Assembly (NCBI RefSeq): GCF_018129005.1
Contig: NZ_JAAEDL010000018.1
Location: 1-64,000, forward strand
Source: Neoroseomonas eburnea
GTDB lineage: Bacteria > Pseudomonadota > Alphaproteobacteria > Acetobacterales > Acetobacteraceae
DNA length: 64,000 nucleotides
Direction of reading: 5' to 3'
Under the pieces are notes generated by a model. It saw only the letters and a program-made list of their open reading frames with translations. It did no database searches and was not told the origin of the DNA. This document shows positions 17,947 through 27,143 of this stretch, one piece after another. Position numbers and translations under genes: made by a program. Positions within the stretch are counted from its first letter, which is position 1. Each line of letters starts with the position of its first letter.

Positions 17947-18205
17947 GACGTGGCATCATGCCGGCGGCACGCGTTCCTCACTCGTGCCGAGGCGCGAATG
18001 CGGCCTAGGGTCATCCGGCGAAGCCGGGCAAACCGGAAGCCCCCGCCAAGTGTCCCAAGGCAGGAAAAGCGAGAGCAGATCCTGATCGGGTGGAGATGCT
18101 CGCGACAACGCAAGGCGAGAGTGGTTGCCGTGAGCCAGGTCGAACGGAAGCCGCCCTGAAACCGGCAGTCGCGAATGGCGGCTGCTGGCATCAAGATCCT
18201 GTTTC
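17947..18205 (-). repeat. Dispersed repeat family A, copy 4, interrupted by a C element
   Basis: On the minus strand the A blocks (GGCCTCGGCACGAGT end, CTTCGCCGG core) occupy 17947-18069. The A hairpin with a TCGCGAA-type loop reappears at 18168-18200. Between them is C1, inserted just after the GGAAAAGC block of A. Confidence 0.65.
18070..18163 (-). repeat. Dispersed repeat family C, copy 1
   Basis: The segment runs from GAGAGCAGATCC to GAACGGAAGCCGCC. It matches the reverse complement of 22108-22215, including TGATCGGG, AGATGCTCGCGA and GGTTGCCGTGAGCCA, but it lacks an internal stretch of about 18 bp and its ends have decayed. It is nested inside A copy 4. Confidence 0.75.
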
Positions 18206-18377
18206 GCGCTCGGCCACCCCAGCAGCGCGGATGAGGTCATCGGCAAGGCTCGGCGGCATGATCGCGAAGCGCGAGGGCTCGCCCCCCGGCAGGGTCCCGG
18301 CGCGCCGGGCCGGCGTGGCGACCGCCCGCGCAGCAGGGGCTTTCCTGCCGGACCGGCCTGCGCCATCCGCGGCGCGG

Positions 18378-19226
18378 TCACCGCGCGGCGCTGTCCACCA
18401 CGATCAGCATCCGCCCGGCGATCGCCGTCGGCGTCCGGTCGGGGGCAAGCAGCGCGGCCATGCGCGGGCTCTCGGCCGCGATACGCTCGGCATCGGCGTC
18501 GATGACGCCGTGGCGGTCGAGGAAGATGTTCATCGCCCCGCCGATGCGCACGCAGCCCTGCGATCCCGGCTCGCCGAGGCGCGGCTCGAAATGGTCGGGG
18601 TCGGTGGCGTGGAGGAGGAAGCGGATGGGCGCCTCGCTGCCGTCCTCCGTCCAGCCGCGCGGTGCCCAGACCCAGCCGAAATCCCAGGCCCGCATGCCCT
18701 GCGCGCCAAGGCCGCGGATGCCTTCGCGATTGGGCGTGCCGAGCGCGCGATAGCCCATGATGCCGCCATCGTTCACGAAGACGCCGGTCGGGGTGACGAA
18801 ATAGCCGCGCCGGCCGGTGATGCCGGTCGAGGCCGGTGCGGTGGCCAGCACCTCCCAAGGGCCTTCGGCGCGCAGCAGCAGCAGGCCGATGCGCTGCACG
18901 GCGGGCGCGCGGTCCACCAGGAGCGCCAGTTCCGTGCCCTGCGGCAGGCGGCCGGCCGCGTCCAGCGCGCTGCGCGCAAGGGCGATCCAGCGCGCCGCCT
19001 GCGCCGGATCCGGCACCGCGGCGCCGGGCACGTCGGCGAGCATGATGGCGCGCAGGCGTTGGGCCTCCGCGCCGGCGGCATCGGGCGGCGGCGGGGCGGC
19101 CGGCCGGCGGGCGGCGCAGGCGGCGACGGAGGCCGCGGCGAGGACGAGCCAGCCGCGACGGGCACAGCCGCGTCGCGGCGCGTCGCCACGGCTGCGGCCT
19201 GCACGGGTCCCATCGCATCTGGGCAT
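18378..19226 (-). CDS. L,D-transpeptidase (ErfK/YbiS/YcfS/YnhG) lipoprotein
   Basis: This 282-aa predicted periplasmic enzyme cross-links peptidoglycan or attaches proteins to it. A basic start and hydrophobic stretch end in a VAAC lipobox (Cys about 37). The YkuD-type catalytic core has His about 206 (FLLHATDP) and Cys about 225 in GSQGCVRIGG. TPTGVFVND is the usual strand before them. The ATG at 19226 has AGGCGGAG 8 nt ahead and is preferred over a TTG 21 nt upstream. Confidence 0.85.
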   Translation of the reverse strand: MPRCDGTRAGRSRGDAPRRGCARRGWLVLAAASVAACAARRPAAPPPPDAAGAEAQRLRAIMLADVPGAAVPDPAQAARWIALARSALDAAGRLPQGTELALLVDRAPAVQRIGLLLLRAEGPWEVLATAPASTGITGRRGYFVTPTGVFVNDGGIMGYRALGTPNREGIRGLGAQGMRAWDFGWVWAPRGWTEDGSEAPIRFLLHATDPDHFEPRLGEPGSQGCVRIGGAMNIFLDRHGVIDADAERIAAESPRMAALLAPDRTPTAIAGRMLIVVDSAAR

Positions 19227-19405
19227 CGGTACGCTCCGCCTGCGCAATCTGGGCCCCGGGGAATTCTAGGACGCATCGATGCCGCCGGGAAACCGTGCGC
19301 GTGCCGCCGCGCGCAGGGTCGGCCGCGATCGAGGGCTTGCGCACCGTGCCGGACGGCCCCATCCGTGTGCGGGGCCTCAACGGCACCGGGGGAATGGGAA
19401 CGACC

Positions 19406-20389
19406 ATGACGGAAACGATGCGCGCGGCTGTCGTCACGGCGGAGGGCGTGCGGGTGCAGGACATGCCCCGCCCCGCCCCGGGGCCCGAGGAGGTGCTGGT
19501 CCGCGTCCGCGCCGCGACGCTGAACCGCGCCGATCTCGGCGTTGCCGCCGGGCATGCGCATGGCGCGATGGGCGGGCCGGGGACCATCCTCGGCCTCGAT
19601 TTCGCCGGCGAGGTCGCCGCGGTCGGCAGCGCCGTCACGGGGATCAGGCCGGGCGACCGCGTGACCGCCTCCGGCGCCGGCGGCTATGCCGAATACGCGA
19701 TCGCGGACATGGGCCGCGTGCTGCCGGTGCCGGACCGCAACCTCTCCTGGGAACAGGCGGCGACGCTGCCGGTGGCGCTCGCCACCATGCACGACGCGCT
19801 GGTGGTGAACGGGCGGCTGGCGAAGGGCGAGAGCGTGATGATCCTCGGCGCCTCCTCCGGCGTCGGGCTGATGGCGATGCAGATCGCGAAGTTCATGGGG
19901 GCGGGCTTCGTCGCCGGCACTTCGACCGATGCGGCGCGGCGGGGGAGGCTCGCCGAGTTCGGCGCCGACCTCGCGGTGGACACCGGGGATGCCGGCTGGC
20001 CGGATGCCGTGCTGGCGGCGACCGGCGGCAAGGGCGCGGACCTGGTGGTGGACCAGGTCAGCGGGCCCACCATCAACGCGGCGATGCGCTGCACCGCGAT
20101 CACCGGCCGCATCGTCAATGTCGGGCGGCTCGGCGGCAGCAGGGGCGAGTTCGACTTCGACCTGCATGCCAACCGCCGCATCGCCTATATCGGCGTCACG
20201 CACCGCACGCGGTCCCGCGACGAGATCCGCGCCGAATACGCCGCGATGAAGCGCGACCTGTGGGGCGCCGTGCAGGAAGGCCGCTTCAGCCTGCCGATCG
20301 ACAAGGTCTTCCCGCTGGACCAGGCGGTCGAGGCGCTGGCCCACATGAAGGCCAACCGGCACTTCGGCAAGATCGTGCTCTCGGTCTGA
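19406..20389 (+). CDS. Quinone oxidoreductase-like medium-chain dehydrogenase
   Basis: This 327-aa MDR-superfamily enzyme probably reduces quinones or enones with NADPH. The GroES-like N-terminus has LNRADLGVAAG and GLDFAGEVAAVG. The Rossmann motif is MILGASSGVGLMAMQIAK. There are no clustered zinc cysteines, so it is a zinc-free QOR type rather than an alcohol dehydrogenase. It is 12 bp ahead of the amidohydrolase gene and probably co-transcribed. Confidence 0.83.
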   Translation: MTETMRAAVVTAEGVRVQDMPRPAPGPEEVLVRVRAATLNRADLGVAAGHAHGAMGGPGTILGLDFAGEVAAVGSAVTGIRPGDRVTASGAGGYAEYAIADMGRVLPVPDRNLSWEQAATLPVALATMHDALVVNGRLAKGESVMILGASSGVGLMAMQIAKFMGAGFVAGTSTDAARRGRLAEFGADLAVDTGDAGWPDAVLAATGGKGADLVVDQVSGPTINAAMRCTAITGRIVNVGRLGGSRGEFDFDLHANRRIAYIGVTHRTRSRDEIRAEYAAMKRDLWGAVQEGRFSLPIDKVFPLDQAVEALAHMKANRHFGKIVLSV

Positions 20390-20401
20390 AGGAAGCGCAG
20401 C

Positions 20402-22111
20402 ATGCACGACCTGGTCATCCGCGGCGGCACCGTGGTGGACGGCACCGGCGCCGCGCCGTTCGAGGCCGATGTCGCGGTGCAGGGCTCCCGCATCGTCGAG
20501 GTCGGCCGCGTCGCCGGCCGCGGCGTGGAGGAGATCGACGCCAAGGGCCTGCTCGTCACGCCCGGCTTCATCGACATCCACACCCACTACGACGCGCAGG
20601 CGACCTGGAGCAGCCAGCTCCTCTCCTCCTCCATCAACGGCGTCACCACCGCGCTGATCGGCAATTGCGGCGTCGGCTTCGCGCCCTGCCGGCCGGAACG
20701 GCGCGACATGCTGGTGAAGCTGATGGAGGGTGTGGAGGACCTGCCCGAGGTCGTGCTGACGGAAGGCCTGCCCTGGTGCTGGGAATCCTTCCCCGACTAC
20801 CTGAACTTCCTCGGCGGCCGCCGCTACGACACCGACATCGCGGCGATGGTCACGCACGCTCCGCTGCGCGTGCATGTGATGGGCGAACGCGCGGAAGCCC
20901 ATGCCGAGGCGACCGAAGCCGAATGCCTGGAGATGGCGCGGCTGGCGGCGGAGGGCCTGGCGGCGGGTGCAGTGGGCATCTCAACGTCCCGCGCGCTGGC
21001 GCATCGCACGCTGGACGGGCGGCACATCCCCACCCTCGGCGCGCCCGAGGCCGAACTCGAAGCCCTGGCCCGCGCGCTGCGCAACCACGGCGGCGGCTGG
21101 CTGCAGGTGATCTCCGACTTCGACGACCCGGCCGAGGAGGAATTCGCCCGCCTGCGCCGCGTCGCCGCGGTGGCGGGGCGGCCGCTCACCTTCTCCCTGT
21201 TGCAGCGGGAATCGAAGCCCGCCTTCTGGCGCTGGCTGCTCGACCGGGTCGAGGACGCCAATGCCGATGGCGTGACGATGTTCGGCCAGGTCATGGGCCG
21301 CCCGGTCGGGCTGATGTTCGGCTTCGAACTCTCGCAGCACCCTTTCCTGACGCGGCCGTCCTATCGCGAGGTCGCGCATCTGCCGCTGCCCGAGCGCGTC
21401 GCCATGCTGCGCGACCCGGCGCGGCGCGCGCGCATCCTGGCGGAGCCGACCGACGACAGCGCGCTGAAGGTACGGCTGAACAACTGGGACAAGATCTTCC
21501 CGCTCGGCGACCCGCCCGACTACGAACCGCCGCCCGAGCGTTCCGTCGCCGCCATGGCCGCCGCGCGCGGCATGGCGGCCGAGGCGCTGTGCTACGACCT
21601 GATGCTGGAACGCGACGGGCGCGCCATCCTGAACCGGCCGCTGCTGAACTACGCCGATGGCGACCTCGCCGCGATCCGCGAGATGATGACGCATCCGCAC
21701 ACGCTGATGGGCCTCGGCGATGGCGGGGCCCATGTCGGCTACATCTGCGATGCGTCCTGCATGACGCATATGCTGGTGCATTGGGCGCGCGACCGCACGC
21801 GCGGGCCGCGGCTGCCGCTGGAGCAGGCGGTGAAGCGCATCAGCCACGACAATGCGGTGGCGATGGGGCTGGCGGATCGCGGCGTGGTGGCGGCCGGGCG
21901 CAAGGCCGACATCAACGTCATCGACTTCGCGCGGCTGCGGATGCGCCCGCCCGAGATGCGCTATGACCTTCCCGCCGGCGGCAAGCGGCTGGTGCAGGAG
22001 GCGGAAGGCTATGTCGCGACGGTGCTGTCCGGCGCGATCACCTATCGCGAGGGCGAGGCGACGGGGGCGCTGCCCGGCCGCCTCGTGCGTGGGCCGCAGG
22101 CCGTCGCCTAG
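20402..22111 (+). CDS. D-aminoacylase/N-acyl-D-amino-acid deacylase family amidohydrolase
   Basis: This 569-aa metal-dependent amidohydrolase has the first metal motif DIHTHYDAQ (His 60 and 62), then [12 protein letters not shown] with the family Cys ligand. A late [16 protein letters not shown] carries the catalytic Asp region, and the C-terminal [14 protein letters not shown] strand closes the barrel. It would release D-amino acids or hydrolyse related amides or hydantoins. GAAGGA lies before the ATG. The stop TAG is contributed by repeat C2. Confidence 0.83.
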   Translation: MHDLVIRGGTVVDGTGAAPFEADVAVQGSRIVEVGRVAGRGVEEIDAKGLLVTPGFIDIHTHYDAQATWSSQLLSSSINGVTTALIGNCGVGFAPCRPERRDMLVKLMEGVEDLPEVVLTEGLPWCWESFPDYLNFLGGRRYDTDIAAMVTHAPLRVHVMGERAEAHAEATEAECLEMARLAAEGLAAGAVGISTSRALAHRTLDGRHIPTLGAPEAELEALARALRNHGGGWLQVISDFDDPAEEEFARLRRVAAVAGRPLTFSLLQRESKPAFWRWLLDRVEDANADGVTMFGQVMGRPVGLMFGFELSQHPFLTRPSYREVAHLPLPERVAMLRDPARRARILAEPTDDSALKVRLNNWDKIFPLGDPPDYEPPPERSVAAMAAARGMAAEALCYDLMLERDGRAILNRPLLNYADGDLAAIREMMTHPHTLMGLGDGGAHVGYICDASCMTHMLVHWARDRTRGPRLPLEQAVKRISHDNAVAMGLADRGVVAAGRKADINVIDFARLRMRPPEMRYDLPAGGKRLVQEAEGYVATVLSGAITYREGEATGALPGRLVRGPQAVA

Positions 22112-22215
22112 AGCGGCTTCCGTTCGCCTTGGCTCACGGCAACCGCTCCAGCCTTTTGTTTTCGCGAGCATCTTTGCCCGATCAGCTGATTCCACCTGAT
22201 CGGGATCTGCTCTAG
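22108..22215. repeat. Dispersed repeat family C, copy 2, with terminal inverted repeats
   Basis: This 108-bp element begins CTAGAGC (22108-22114) and ends GCTCTAG (22209-22215), a perfect 7-bp terminal inverted repeat. The TAG in each end is the stop codon of the gene that runs into it: 22109-22111 for the plus-strand amidohydrolase and 22212-22214 for the minus-strand gene. It fills the whole gap between the convergent genes. Confidence 0.8.
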
Positions 22216-23012
22216 GACCAGACCTGCCCGGGCGTCAGGGGCCTGGAGATCAGCCCCTGCTCCGCGCAGAAGCGGCCGGCGAGCGCGATGGCCGGCGCCA
22301 GCGCCTCGGGCGTCGTCAGCGATGCCGCGAAGGCGTGCCGCAGCCCCTCCATCACCGCCGCGTCGCGCGCCAGTTCCGACTTCACCACCACCAGGTGGTT
22401 CACCGGCTTGAAGCCGTAGCGCGCCTGGAAGTCGCGCCCGGCGGCGGCGGGATCGGGGAAGACCGTCCGCATGTCCTCGGGCACCTCGAAGCCGAAGATC
22501 GCGGCGTCCAGCTCGCCGGCGCGCAGCATGCCCGCAATGTCGCTGCCCGGTGCCGCGCGCGTCACGAAGGGCGGGTCGCGAAAGGTGGGCACATGCGCGT
22601 CCTCGAAGGTCGTCCAGGCGATGGATTCCGGCGGGACGCCGTGGCTGTCCGCCAGCACGCCGCGCAGCCACATCCCCGTCGTCTGGCTGTAGGCGCGCAC
22701 GCCGACGCGCCTTCCCTTCAGATCGGCGGGACCCCGGATCGGGCTGTCCTTCGGGCAGACCAGCGCGCCTTCCTGGTAGCGTTCGGCCATCACCACCGGC
22801 AGCAGGGTGATGGGGATGCCGGCCTCCTTCGCCATCAGGAAGGTGGCGATGGCCATTTCGCAGACGTCGAAGCGCAAGTCGCGCACCATCGGCGCGAAGG
22901 CCATGTTGATGGGCGTGATCGAGACACGATCGAGCCGCAGCGCCGGTGTGTCGGCAAGGGCTGCGGTGTGCGGGTAGTCGCCGATCGCCGCGGTCAGCAC
23001 GCGCTGCGTCAT
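22212..23012 (-). CDS. 4,5-dihydroxyphthalate decarboxylase-like / substrate-binding-fold protein
   Basis: This 266-aa protein has a two-lobed type 2 periplasmic-binding fold but no signal peptide, so it is probably cytosolic. FDVCEMAIATFLMAKEAGIP and KGRRVGVRAYSQTTGMWLRG match proteins annotated as 4,5-dihydroxyphthalate decarboxylase or as NMT1-like substrate binders. An aromatic decarboxylase fits an operon with the overlapping alpha/beta hydrolase (4-bp ATGA at 23009-23012). The exact reaction is uncertain. Confidence 0.65.
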   Translation of the reverse strand: MTQRVLTAAIGDYPHTAALADTPALRLDRVSITPINMAFAPMVRDLRFDVCEMAIATFLMAKEAGIPITLLPVVMAERYQEGALVCPKDSPIRGPADLKGRRVGVRAYSQTTGMWLRGVLADSHGVPPESIAWTTFEDAHVPTFRDPPFVTRAAPGSDIAGMLRAGELDAAIFGFEVPEDMRTVFPDPAAAGRDFQARYGFKPVNHLVVVKSELARDAAVMEGLRHAFAASLTTPEALAPAIALAGRFCAEQGLISRPLTPGQVWS

Positions 23013-23875
23013 GCGCCGACCTCCGCGAAGAAGGCATCCACCTTGGCGTTGAAGGCCGCGGCATGCTCGAAGTGACCGGAATGCCCCGCCTTCGGCAGCG
23101 GCGAGACGCGCGCGCCCGGGATCACCGGCGCCATCCCCGCCGGCGCGAAGGGCGGGATGACCACGTCCTCCTCACAGGGCACGAACATCACCGGGGTGTT
23201 CGCGGCCGCGAAATCCTCCGGCCGCCGCGTCCGGGCCGCATGCAGCTTCGCGCGCACCGCCTCCCGGTCGAAGCCCTGCGACAACCCGTTGATGTGGGTG
23301 TAGAGCTGGTGCAGCGCCGGCTGTTCCTCCGCCATGCGCGCGCCCGAGGCCGGCAGCATGTTGCGCGCCAGCAGGTCCGACCGCGCCTCCGCGCTCTCCC
23401 TGCTCCAGGTCGCGAGGCGCGAGCGTTCCGGCTCCCGCATCTGCCGCGGGTCGAGCGAACCCGTCGTCGCCGCCAGCACCAGCGCCTTCACCCGTCCCGG
23501 CCGCATCAGCGCGTATTCCACCCCGCTCCAGCCGCCCATGGACTGGCAGACCATCCGGATGTCGCCCAGGCGCAGCTCGTCGACCAGCGCCGCCACATCC
23601 CCCGCATACTCCGCCGGATCGGGCCCGGCGGCCGGCGCCGTCGAGGGGAAGAACCCGCGATGGGAGAAGGCCACGCAGGTGTAGCGCGGCGCGAAATGCG
23701 CCACCTGCTGCCACCAGGAGAGCAGGCAGCCGCCGAGGCCGTGCGCGAAGACGAGCGCCGGCCCCTGCCCCGTCACCTCGTAGCGGATGCGCGCATCCGG
23801 CCGCTCGATCCAGCCCGCGCGGCGGGGCGGGGCGATGAAGCCGGCAGCCGCTTCTGCCAGGGCTGTCTTGGTCAT
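23009..23875 (-). CDS. Alpha/beta-hydrolase fold protein
   Basis: This 288-aa hydrolase has the oxyanion HGLGG (45-49) and a nucleophile elbow VCQSMGG with Ser 112. The elbow is C-x-S-x-G rather than the usual G-x-S-x-G. A terminal GHSGHFEHA provides the His. It may be an ester or C-C bond hydrolase in aromatic breakdown, judged by its coupling to the decarboxylase-like gene. Confidence 0.8.
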   Translation of the reverse strand: MTKTALAEAAAGFIAPPRRAGWIERPDARIRYEVTGQGPALVFAHGLGGCLLSWWQQVAHFAPRYTCVAFSHRGFFPSTAPAAGPDPAEYAGDVAALVDELRLGDIRMVCQSMGGWSGVEYALMRPGRVKALVLAATTGSLDPRQMREPERSRLATWSRESAEARSDLLARNMLPASGARMAEEQPALHQLYTHINGLSQGFDREAVRAKLHAARTRRPEDFAAANTPVMFVPCEEDVVIPPFAPAGMAPVIPGARVSPLPKAGHSGHFEHAAAFNAKVDAFFAEVGA

Positions 23876-24000
23876 GCGATTCCTCCGGATGCTCGCCGAG
23901 GGGGCGGAGCATGGCGCAGCCCGCCGGCGCTGTCGCCGTCTGGCGGGACGCTGGCGGCGCGCCTAGGCTGGCCCGCCACGGCAGGGAGAGTCGCGTCCAG

Positions 24001-25638
24001 ATGGCCAGCACGCCCGACACCTTCGACTACGTCATCGTCGGCGCCGGCGCCGCGGGGTCGATCCTCGCCGCGCGCCTCACCGAGGATCCGGGCGTGACCG
24101 TCTGCGTGCTGGAAGCGGGCCCGCCGGACCGCAACCCCTGGATCCACATCCCGGCCGGCTTCATCAAGACGCTGGTCGACCCTTCCGTCACCTGGCAGTT
24201 CAAGACCGCGCCGACCGAGCGCACCGGCGGCCGCGGCATCGCCACGACGCAGGGCCGGACGCTCGGCGGCTCCTCCTCGGTCAACGGCATGATCTACAAT
24301 CGCGGCCAGCCGGGGGACCTGAATTCCTGGGCGCAGCGCGGCAACCGCGGCTGGGGCTACGAGGATTGCCTGCCCTACTACATGCGCACCGAGCGCCGCA
24401 TCGGCTTCGGCCGCGACGACCGCCGCGGCAAGCAGGGGTCCCTGCCCGTCACCGACATGGACTGGATCCACCCGCTCTCGGAAGCCTTCATCGAAGGCTG
24501 CGTGGCGGCGGGCCTGCCGCGCAACCCGGACTACAACAGCGGCGACCAGGCCGGTGTGGGGTATTTCCAGCGCGGCATCCAGAAAGGCTGGCGGGTCTCC
24601 GCCGCGCGCGCCTTCCTCAGGCCGGCGATGGCGCGGAAGGAACTGGACGTCCGCACCAATGCCCGCGCCTGCGGCATCGTCTTCGAGGGCCGGCGCGCGG
24701 TCGGCATCCGCTACCTGACGCAGCGCAACGGCACGCCCATGGAGGTGCGCGCGCGGCGCGAGGTGATCATCTCCGCCGGCACGGTGAACACGGCGCGGCT
24801 GCTGCAGGTCTCGGGCATCGGCCCGGCCGCGACGCTGGCGCGCATCGGCGTGCCGGTCTTCCACGAATTGCCGGTGGGGGAGAATTTCCGCGACCACTAC
24901 GCGTCCCGCATCGTCATGCGCGCGAAGGACGGGGTGGAGACGCTGAACCAGCTCGCCAAGGGATTCAAGCTCGCGCAGCAGGTGGCGCGCTGGGCGATGG
25001 GCAGGCCGTCCATCCTCGCCACCGCGCCATCGCACGTGCACATCTTCTGGAAGTCCTTCGAGGGGCTGGACGAGCCCGACCTGCAGGGCGTCTTCACCCC
25101 CGGCTCCTATGCCGAGGGCAAGGTCTACGTGCTGGACGACTATCCCGGCTGCACCGCCGGCGCCTGGCAGCACCGCCCCGAAAGCACCGGCTGGGTCCGC
25201 GCGAGGAGCGCCGATGTCTTCGAGGATCCCGAGATCCAGCCCAACTACCTGGCCGACGAGATGGACCGCCGCGTCCACCTCGGCGGCATCCGCCTGATCC
25301 GCCGCCTGCTCAACACGCCGCAGATGGCGAAGCTGTTGGACAGCGAGGTGCTCCCCGGCGTGAATGTCGAGCGCGACGACGAGCTGCTCGACTTCGCCTA
25401 CCGCAACGGCTCGACCACCTACCACCTGATCGGCACCTGCCGCATGGGTACGGCCGAGGACAGCACCGCCGTCGTCAACGACCGGCTGCAGGTGCACGGG
25501 CTGGAGGCGCTGCGGGTGGTCGATGCCTCGATCATGCCGTCCATGACCTCGGCCAACACCTATGCGACGACGATGATGATCGCCGAGCGCGGCAGCGACT
25601 TCATCCGCGGCCGGCCGCCGCTCTCATCCGTGGCATAG
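24001..25638 (+). CDS. GMC-family FAD oxidoreductase (choline dehydrogenase-like)
   Basis: This 545-aa flavoprotein oxidises an alcohol and passes electrons to an acceptor. It has the FAD-binding GAGAAGS (residues 14-20), the GMC signature region GRTLGGSSSVNGMIYNRG, and the catalytic His 475 (TTYHLIGTCRMG) with Asn 519 (SANTYAT). Length is typical. It is unlinked to betaine genes, so the substrate could be another primary alcohol, polyol or aryl alcohol. Confidence 0.87.
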   Translation: MASTPDTFDYVIVGAGAAGSILAARLTEDPGVTVCVLEAGPPDRNPWIHIPAGFIKTLVDPSVTWQFKTAPTERTGGRGIATTQGRTLGGSSSVNGMIYNRGQPGDLNSWAQRGNRGWGYEDCLPYYMRTERRIGFGRDDRRGKQGSLPVTDMDWIHPLSEAFIEGCVAAGLPRNPDYNSGDQAGVGYFQRGIQKGWRVSAARAFLRPAMARKELDVRTNARACGIVFEGRRAVGIRYLTQRNGTPMEVRARREVIISAGTVNTARLLQVSGIGPAATLARIGVPVFHELPVGENFRDHYASRIVMRAKDGVETLNQLAKGFKLAQQVARWAMGRPSILATAPSHVHIFWKSFEGLDEPDLQGVFTPGSYAEGKVYVLDDYPGCTAGAWQHRPESTGWVRARSADVFEDPEIQPNYLADEMDRRVHLGGIRLIRRLLNTPQMAKLLDSEVLPGVNVERDDELLDFAYRNGSTTYHLIGTCRMGTAEDSTAVVNDRLQVHGLEALRVVDASIMPSMTSANTYATTMMIAERGSDFIRGRPPLSSVA

Positions 25639-25703
25639 TACCGCCGGGCCTTGCCGGTGACCCGGTCATCGGCAAGGCGAACGGCATGGCGCGCCGGGCC
25701 GGT

Positions 25704-25762
25704 GGGGCGGCTGCGCGCGAAGCAGGGCCCCCGATACGGGGCCAGCCGAGGGGCTGGCCGGC
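25704..25762 (+). repeat. Dispersed repeat family D, copy 2
   Basis: GGGGCGGCTGCGCGCGAAGC leads to a GGCCAGCCGAGGGGCTGGCC hairpin. It matches 30521-30576 and the reverse of 1815-1870. It lies in the convergent gap between the GMC gene and the DUF3422 gene and could act as a terminator. Confidence 0.6.
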
Positions 25763-25774
25763 ACAAGGCGCCGG

Positions 25775-27076
25775 TCAGGCCCCGTCGTGCTCCATGTGCC
25801 GGCGCAGGCGCCGCATGCCGGCAAAGACCGCTGCCGCGACCACCGGCACCGCGATACCCACGACGAGTCCGGGCTGCACGGCGAGCCCGCCATCGGCCAG
25901 CGCCTTGGCCACATAGGCGATGAGACCGACGACGTAGTAGGTGATCGCGGCGACCGAAAGCCCCTCCACCGTCTGCTGCAGGCGGAGCTGCAGCTGCGCA
26001 CGCCGGTCCATCGAGGCGAGCAGGGCCTGGTTCTGTCGCTCGCGCGTCAGGTCCACGCGGGTCGACAGCAGCTGCGTCGCCCTGGCGACGCGCTGGCTGA
26101 GCAATTCCTGCCGGCGCGCCACGTCGCGCACGGTGTTCATGGCGGGCGCAAGGCGCCGCTCGGTGAATTCGCGCATCGTCTGCAAGCCCTCGATGCGGCC
26201 TTCGCGCACGTCGTCGATGCGGCGCTGGACGAGCTCGTAATAGGCGCGGGCGGCCGAGAAGCGGTAGCGGTTGCGCGCCTCGGCGCTTTCGATCTCGGCC
26301 GCCAGGCGGGTCAGCCGATCAAGCAGCACCGGCTCGTCATTCTCGGCGCAGGCGACGAGCGCGCCGGTGACGTCGGCCAGTTCGCGTTCCTGGGCCGAAA
26401 GCAGGGGCGAGAGAGCGCGCGCCACCGGCAGGGCGAGCAGCGCCATGATGCGGTAGGTGTCGACCTCCAGCAGCCGCTGCAGGACGCGGCCGGCCTGGCG
26501 CCGGCCCATGCCGCGGTCGAGCAGCATGAAGCGGCTGAAACCGTCGCCATGGATCCGGAAGTCGGTGATGGCGGTGGCGCGGCCGCCACTCACCTCGGCC
26601 CCGACCAGGTCGTTGCCCGCGAAGCAGCGCTCGGCAATCCCGGCAAGGTCGAGCGGCGCGCCGTCATCGTGCAGAAGCGCGGCATGCGCGGCGACGATCA
26701 CCCGCCCGGGCAGCGCCGCCACCCAGTCGGCGGGAACCGCATCCATCGCCGTGCGCGCGAAAGGGTCGGGCGCGACGCCCGGGACGATGACCATGAAGCG
26801 GCTGAACTCGGTGTGCCGCTCCCATTTCAGCCGGAAGGCCCCGAGATCGGTGCTGTAGTGGCTCGCGCCCGGCGCCGGCGCGGGACCGCCGACGCGGCGC
26901 ACGAGGTCGCGCACGGCATCGAGCGACTGGTCGCTCGGCGCGCCCTCGGGCGGGATCAGCGCGAGGTATGAGATCGAGGCCGGCGCCACCAGCGCCTCGG
27001 GCGGACGCGCATGCACCTCGTCGTTCAGCTCGACCCGCTGCGCGTGCCAGGCCGGCAGATGGAAGCGCGCGCTCAT
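25775..27076 (-). CDS. DUF3422 family membrane protein
   Basis: This 433-aa protein belongs to a conserved proteobacterial family of unknown function. The N-terminal ELNDEVHARPPEAL motif, the FSRFMLLDRGMGRRQAGR block and a long helical middle are family hallmarks. Two hydrophobic segments lie near the C-terminus, before the basic MRRLRRHMEHD tail. It probably sits in the inner membrane with its large N-terminal part in the cytosol. Confidence 0.85.
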   Translation of the reverse strand: MSARFHLPAWHAQRVELNDEVHARPPEALVAPASISYLALIPPEGAPSDQSLDAVRDLVRRVGGPAPAPGASHYSTDLGAFRLKWERHTEFSRFMVIVPGVAPDPFARTAMDAVPADWVAALPGRVIVAAHAALLHDDGAPLDLAGIAERCFAGNDLVGAEVSGGRATAITDFRIHGDGFSRFMLLDRGMGRRQAGRVLQRLLEVDTYRIMALLALPVARALSPLLSAQERELADVTGALVACAENDEPVLLDRLTRLAAEIESAEARNRYRFSAARAYYELVQRRIDDVREGRIEGLQTMREFTERRLAPAMNTVRDVARRQELLSQRVARATQLLSTRVDLTRERQNQALLASMDRRAQLQLRLQQTVEGLSVAAITYYVVGLIAYVAKALADGGLAVQPGLVVGIAVPVVAAAVFAGMRRLRRHMEHDGA

Positions 27077-27143
27077 CGGTGCGCCGGCGACGAGGCCCCG
27101 CCCGATGGCGCCGTCCGGGCCAGGACGCGGCGCCGCACCGGCA

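Noticed and set aside
19279-21966. An 895-codon plus-strand frame over the quinone reductase and amidohydrolase
   Set aside because: It runs through two recognised genes in another frame and encodes Arg/Gly/Ala-rich sequence without motifs.
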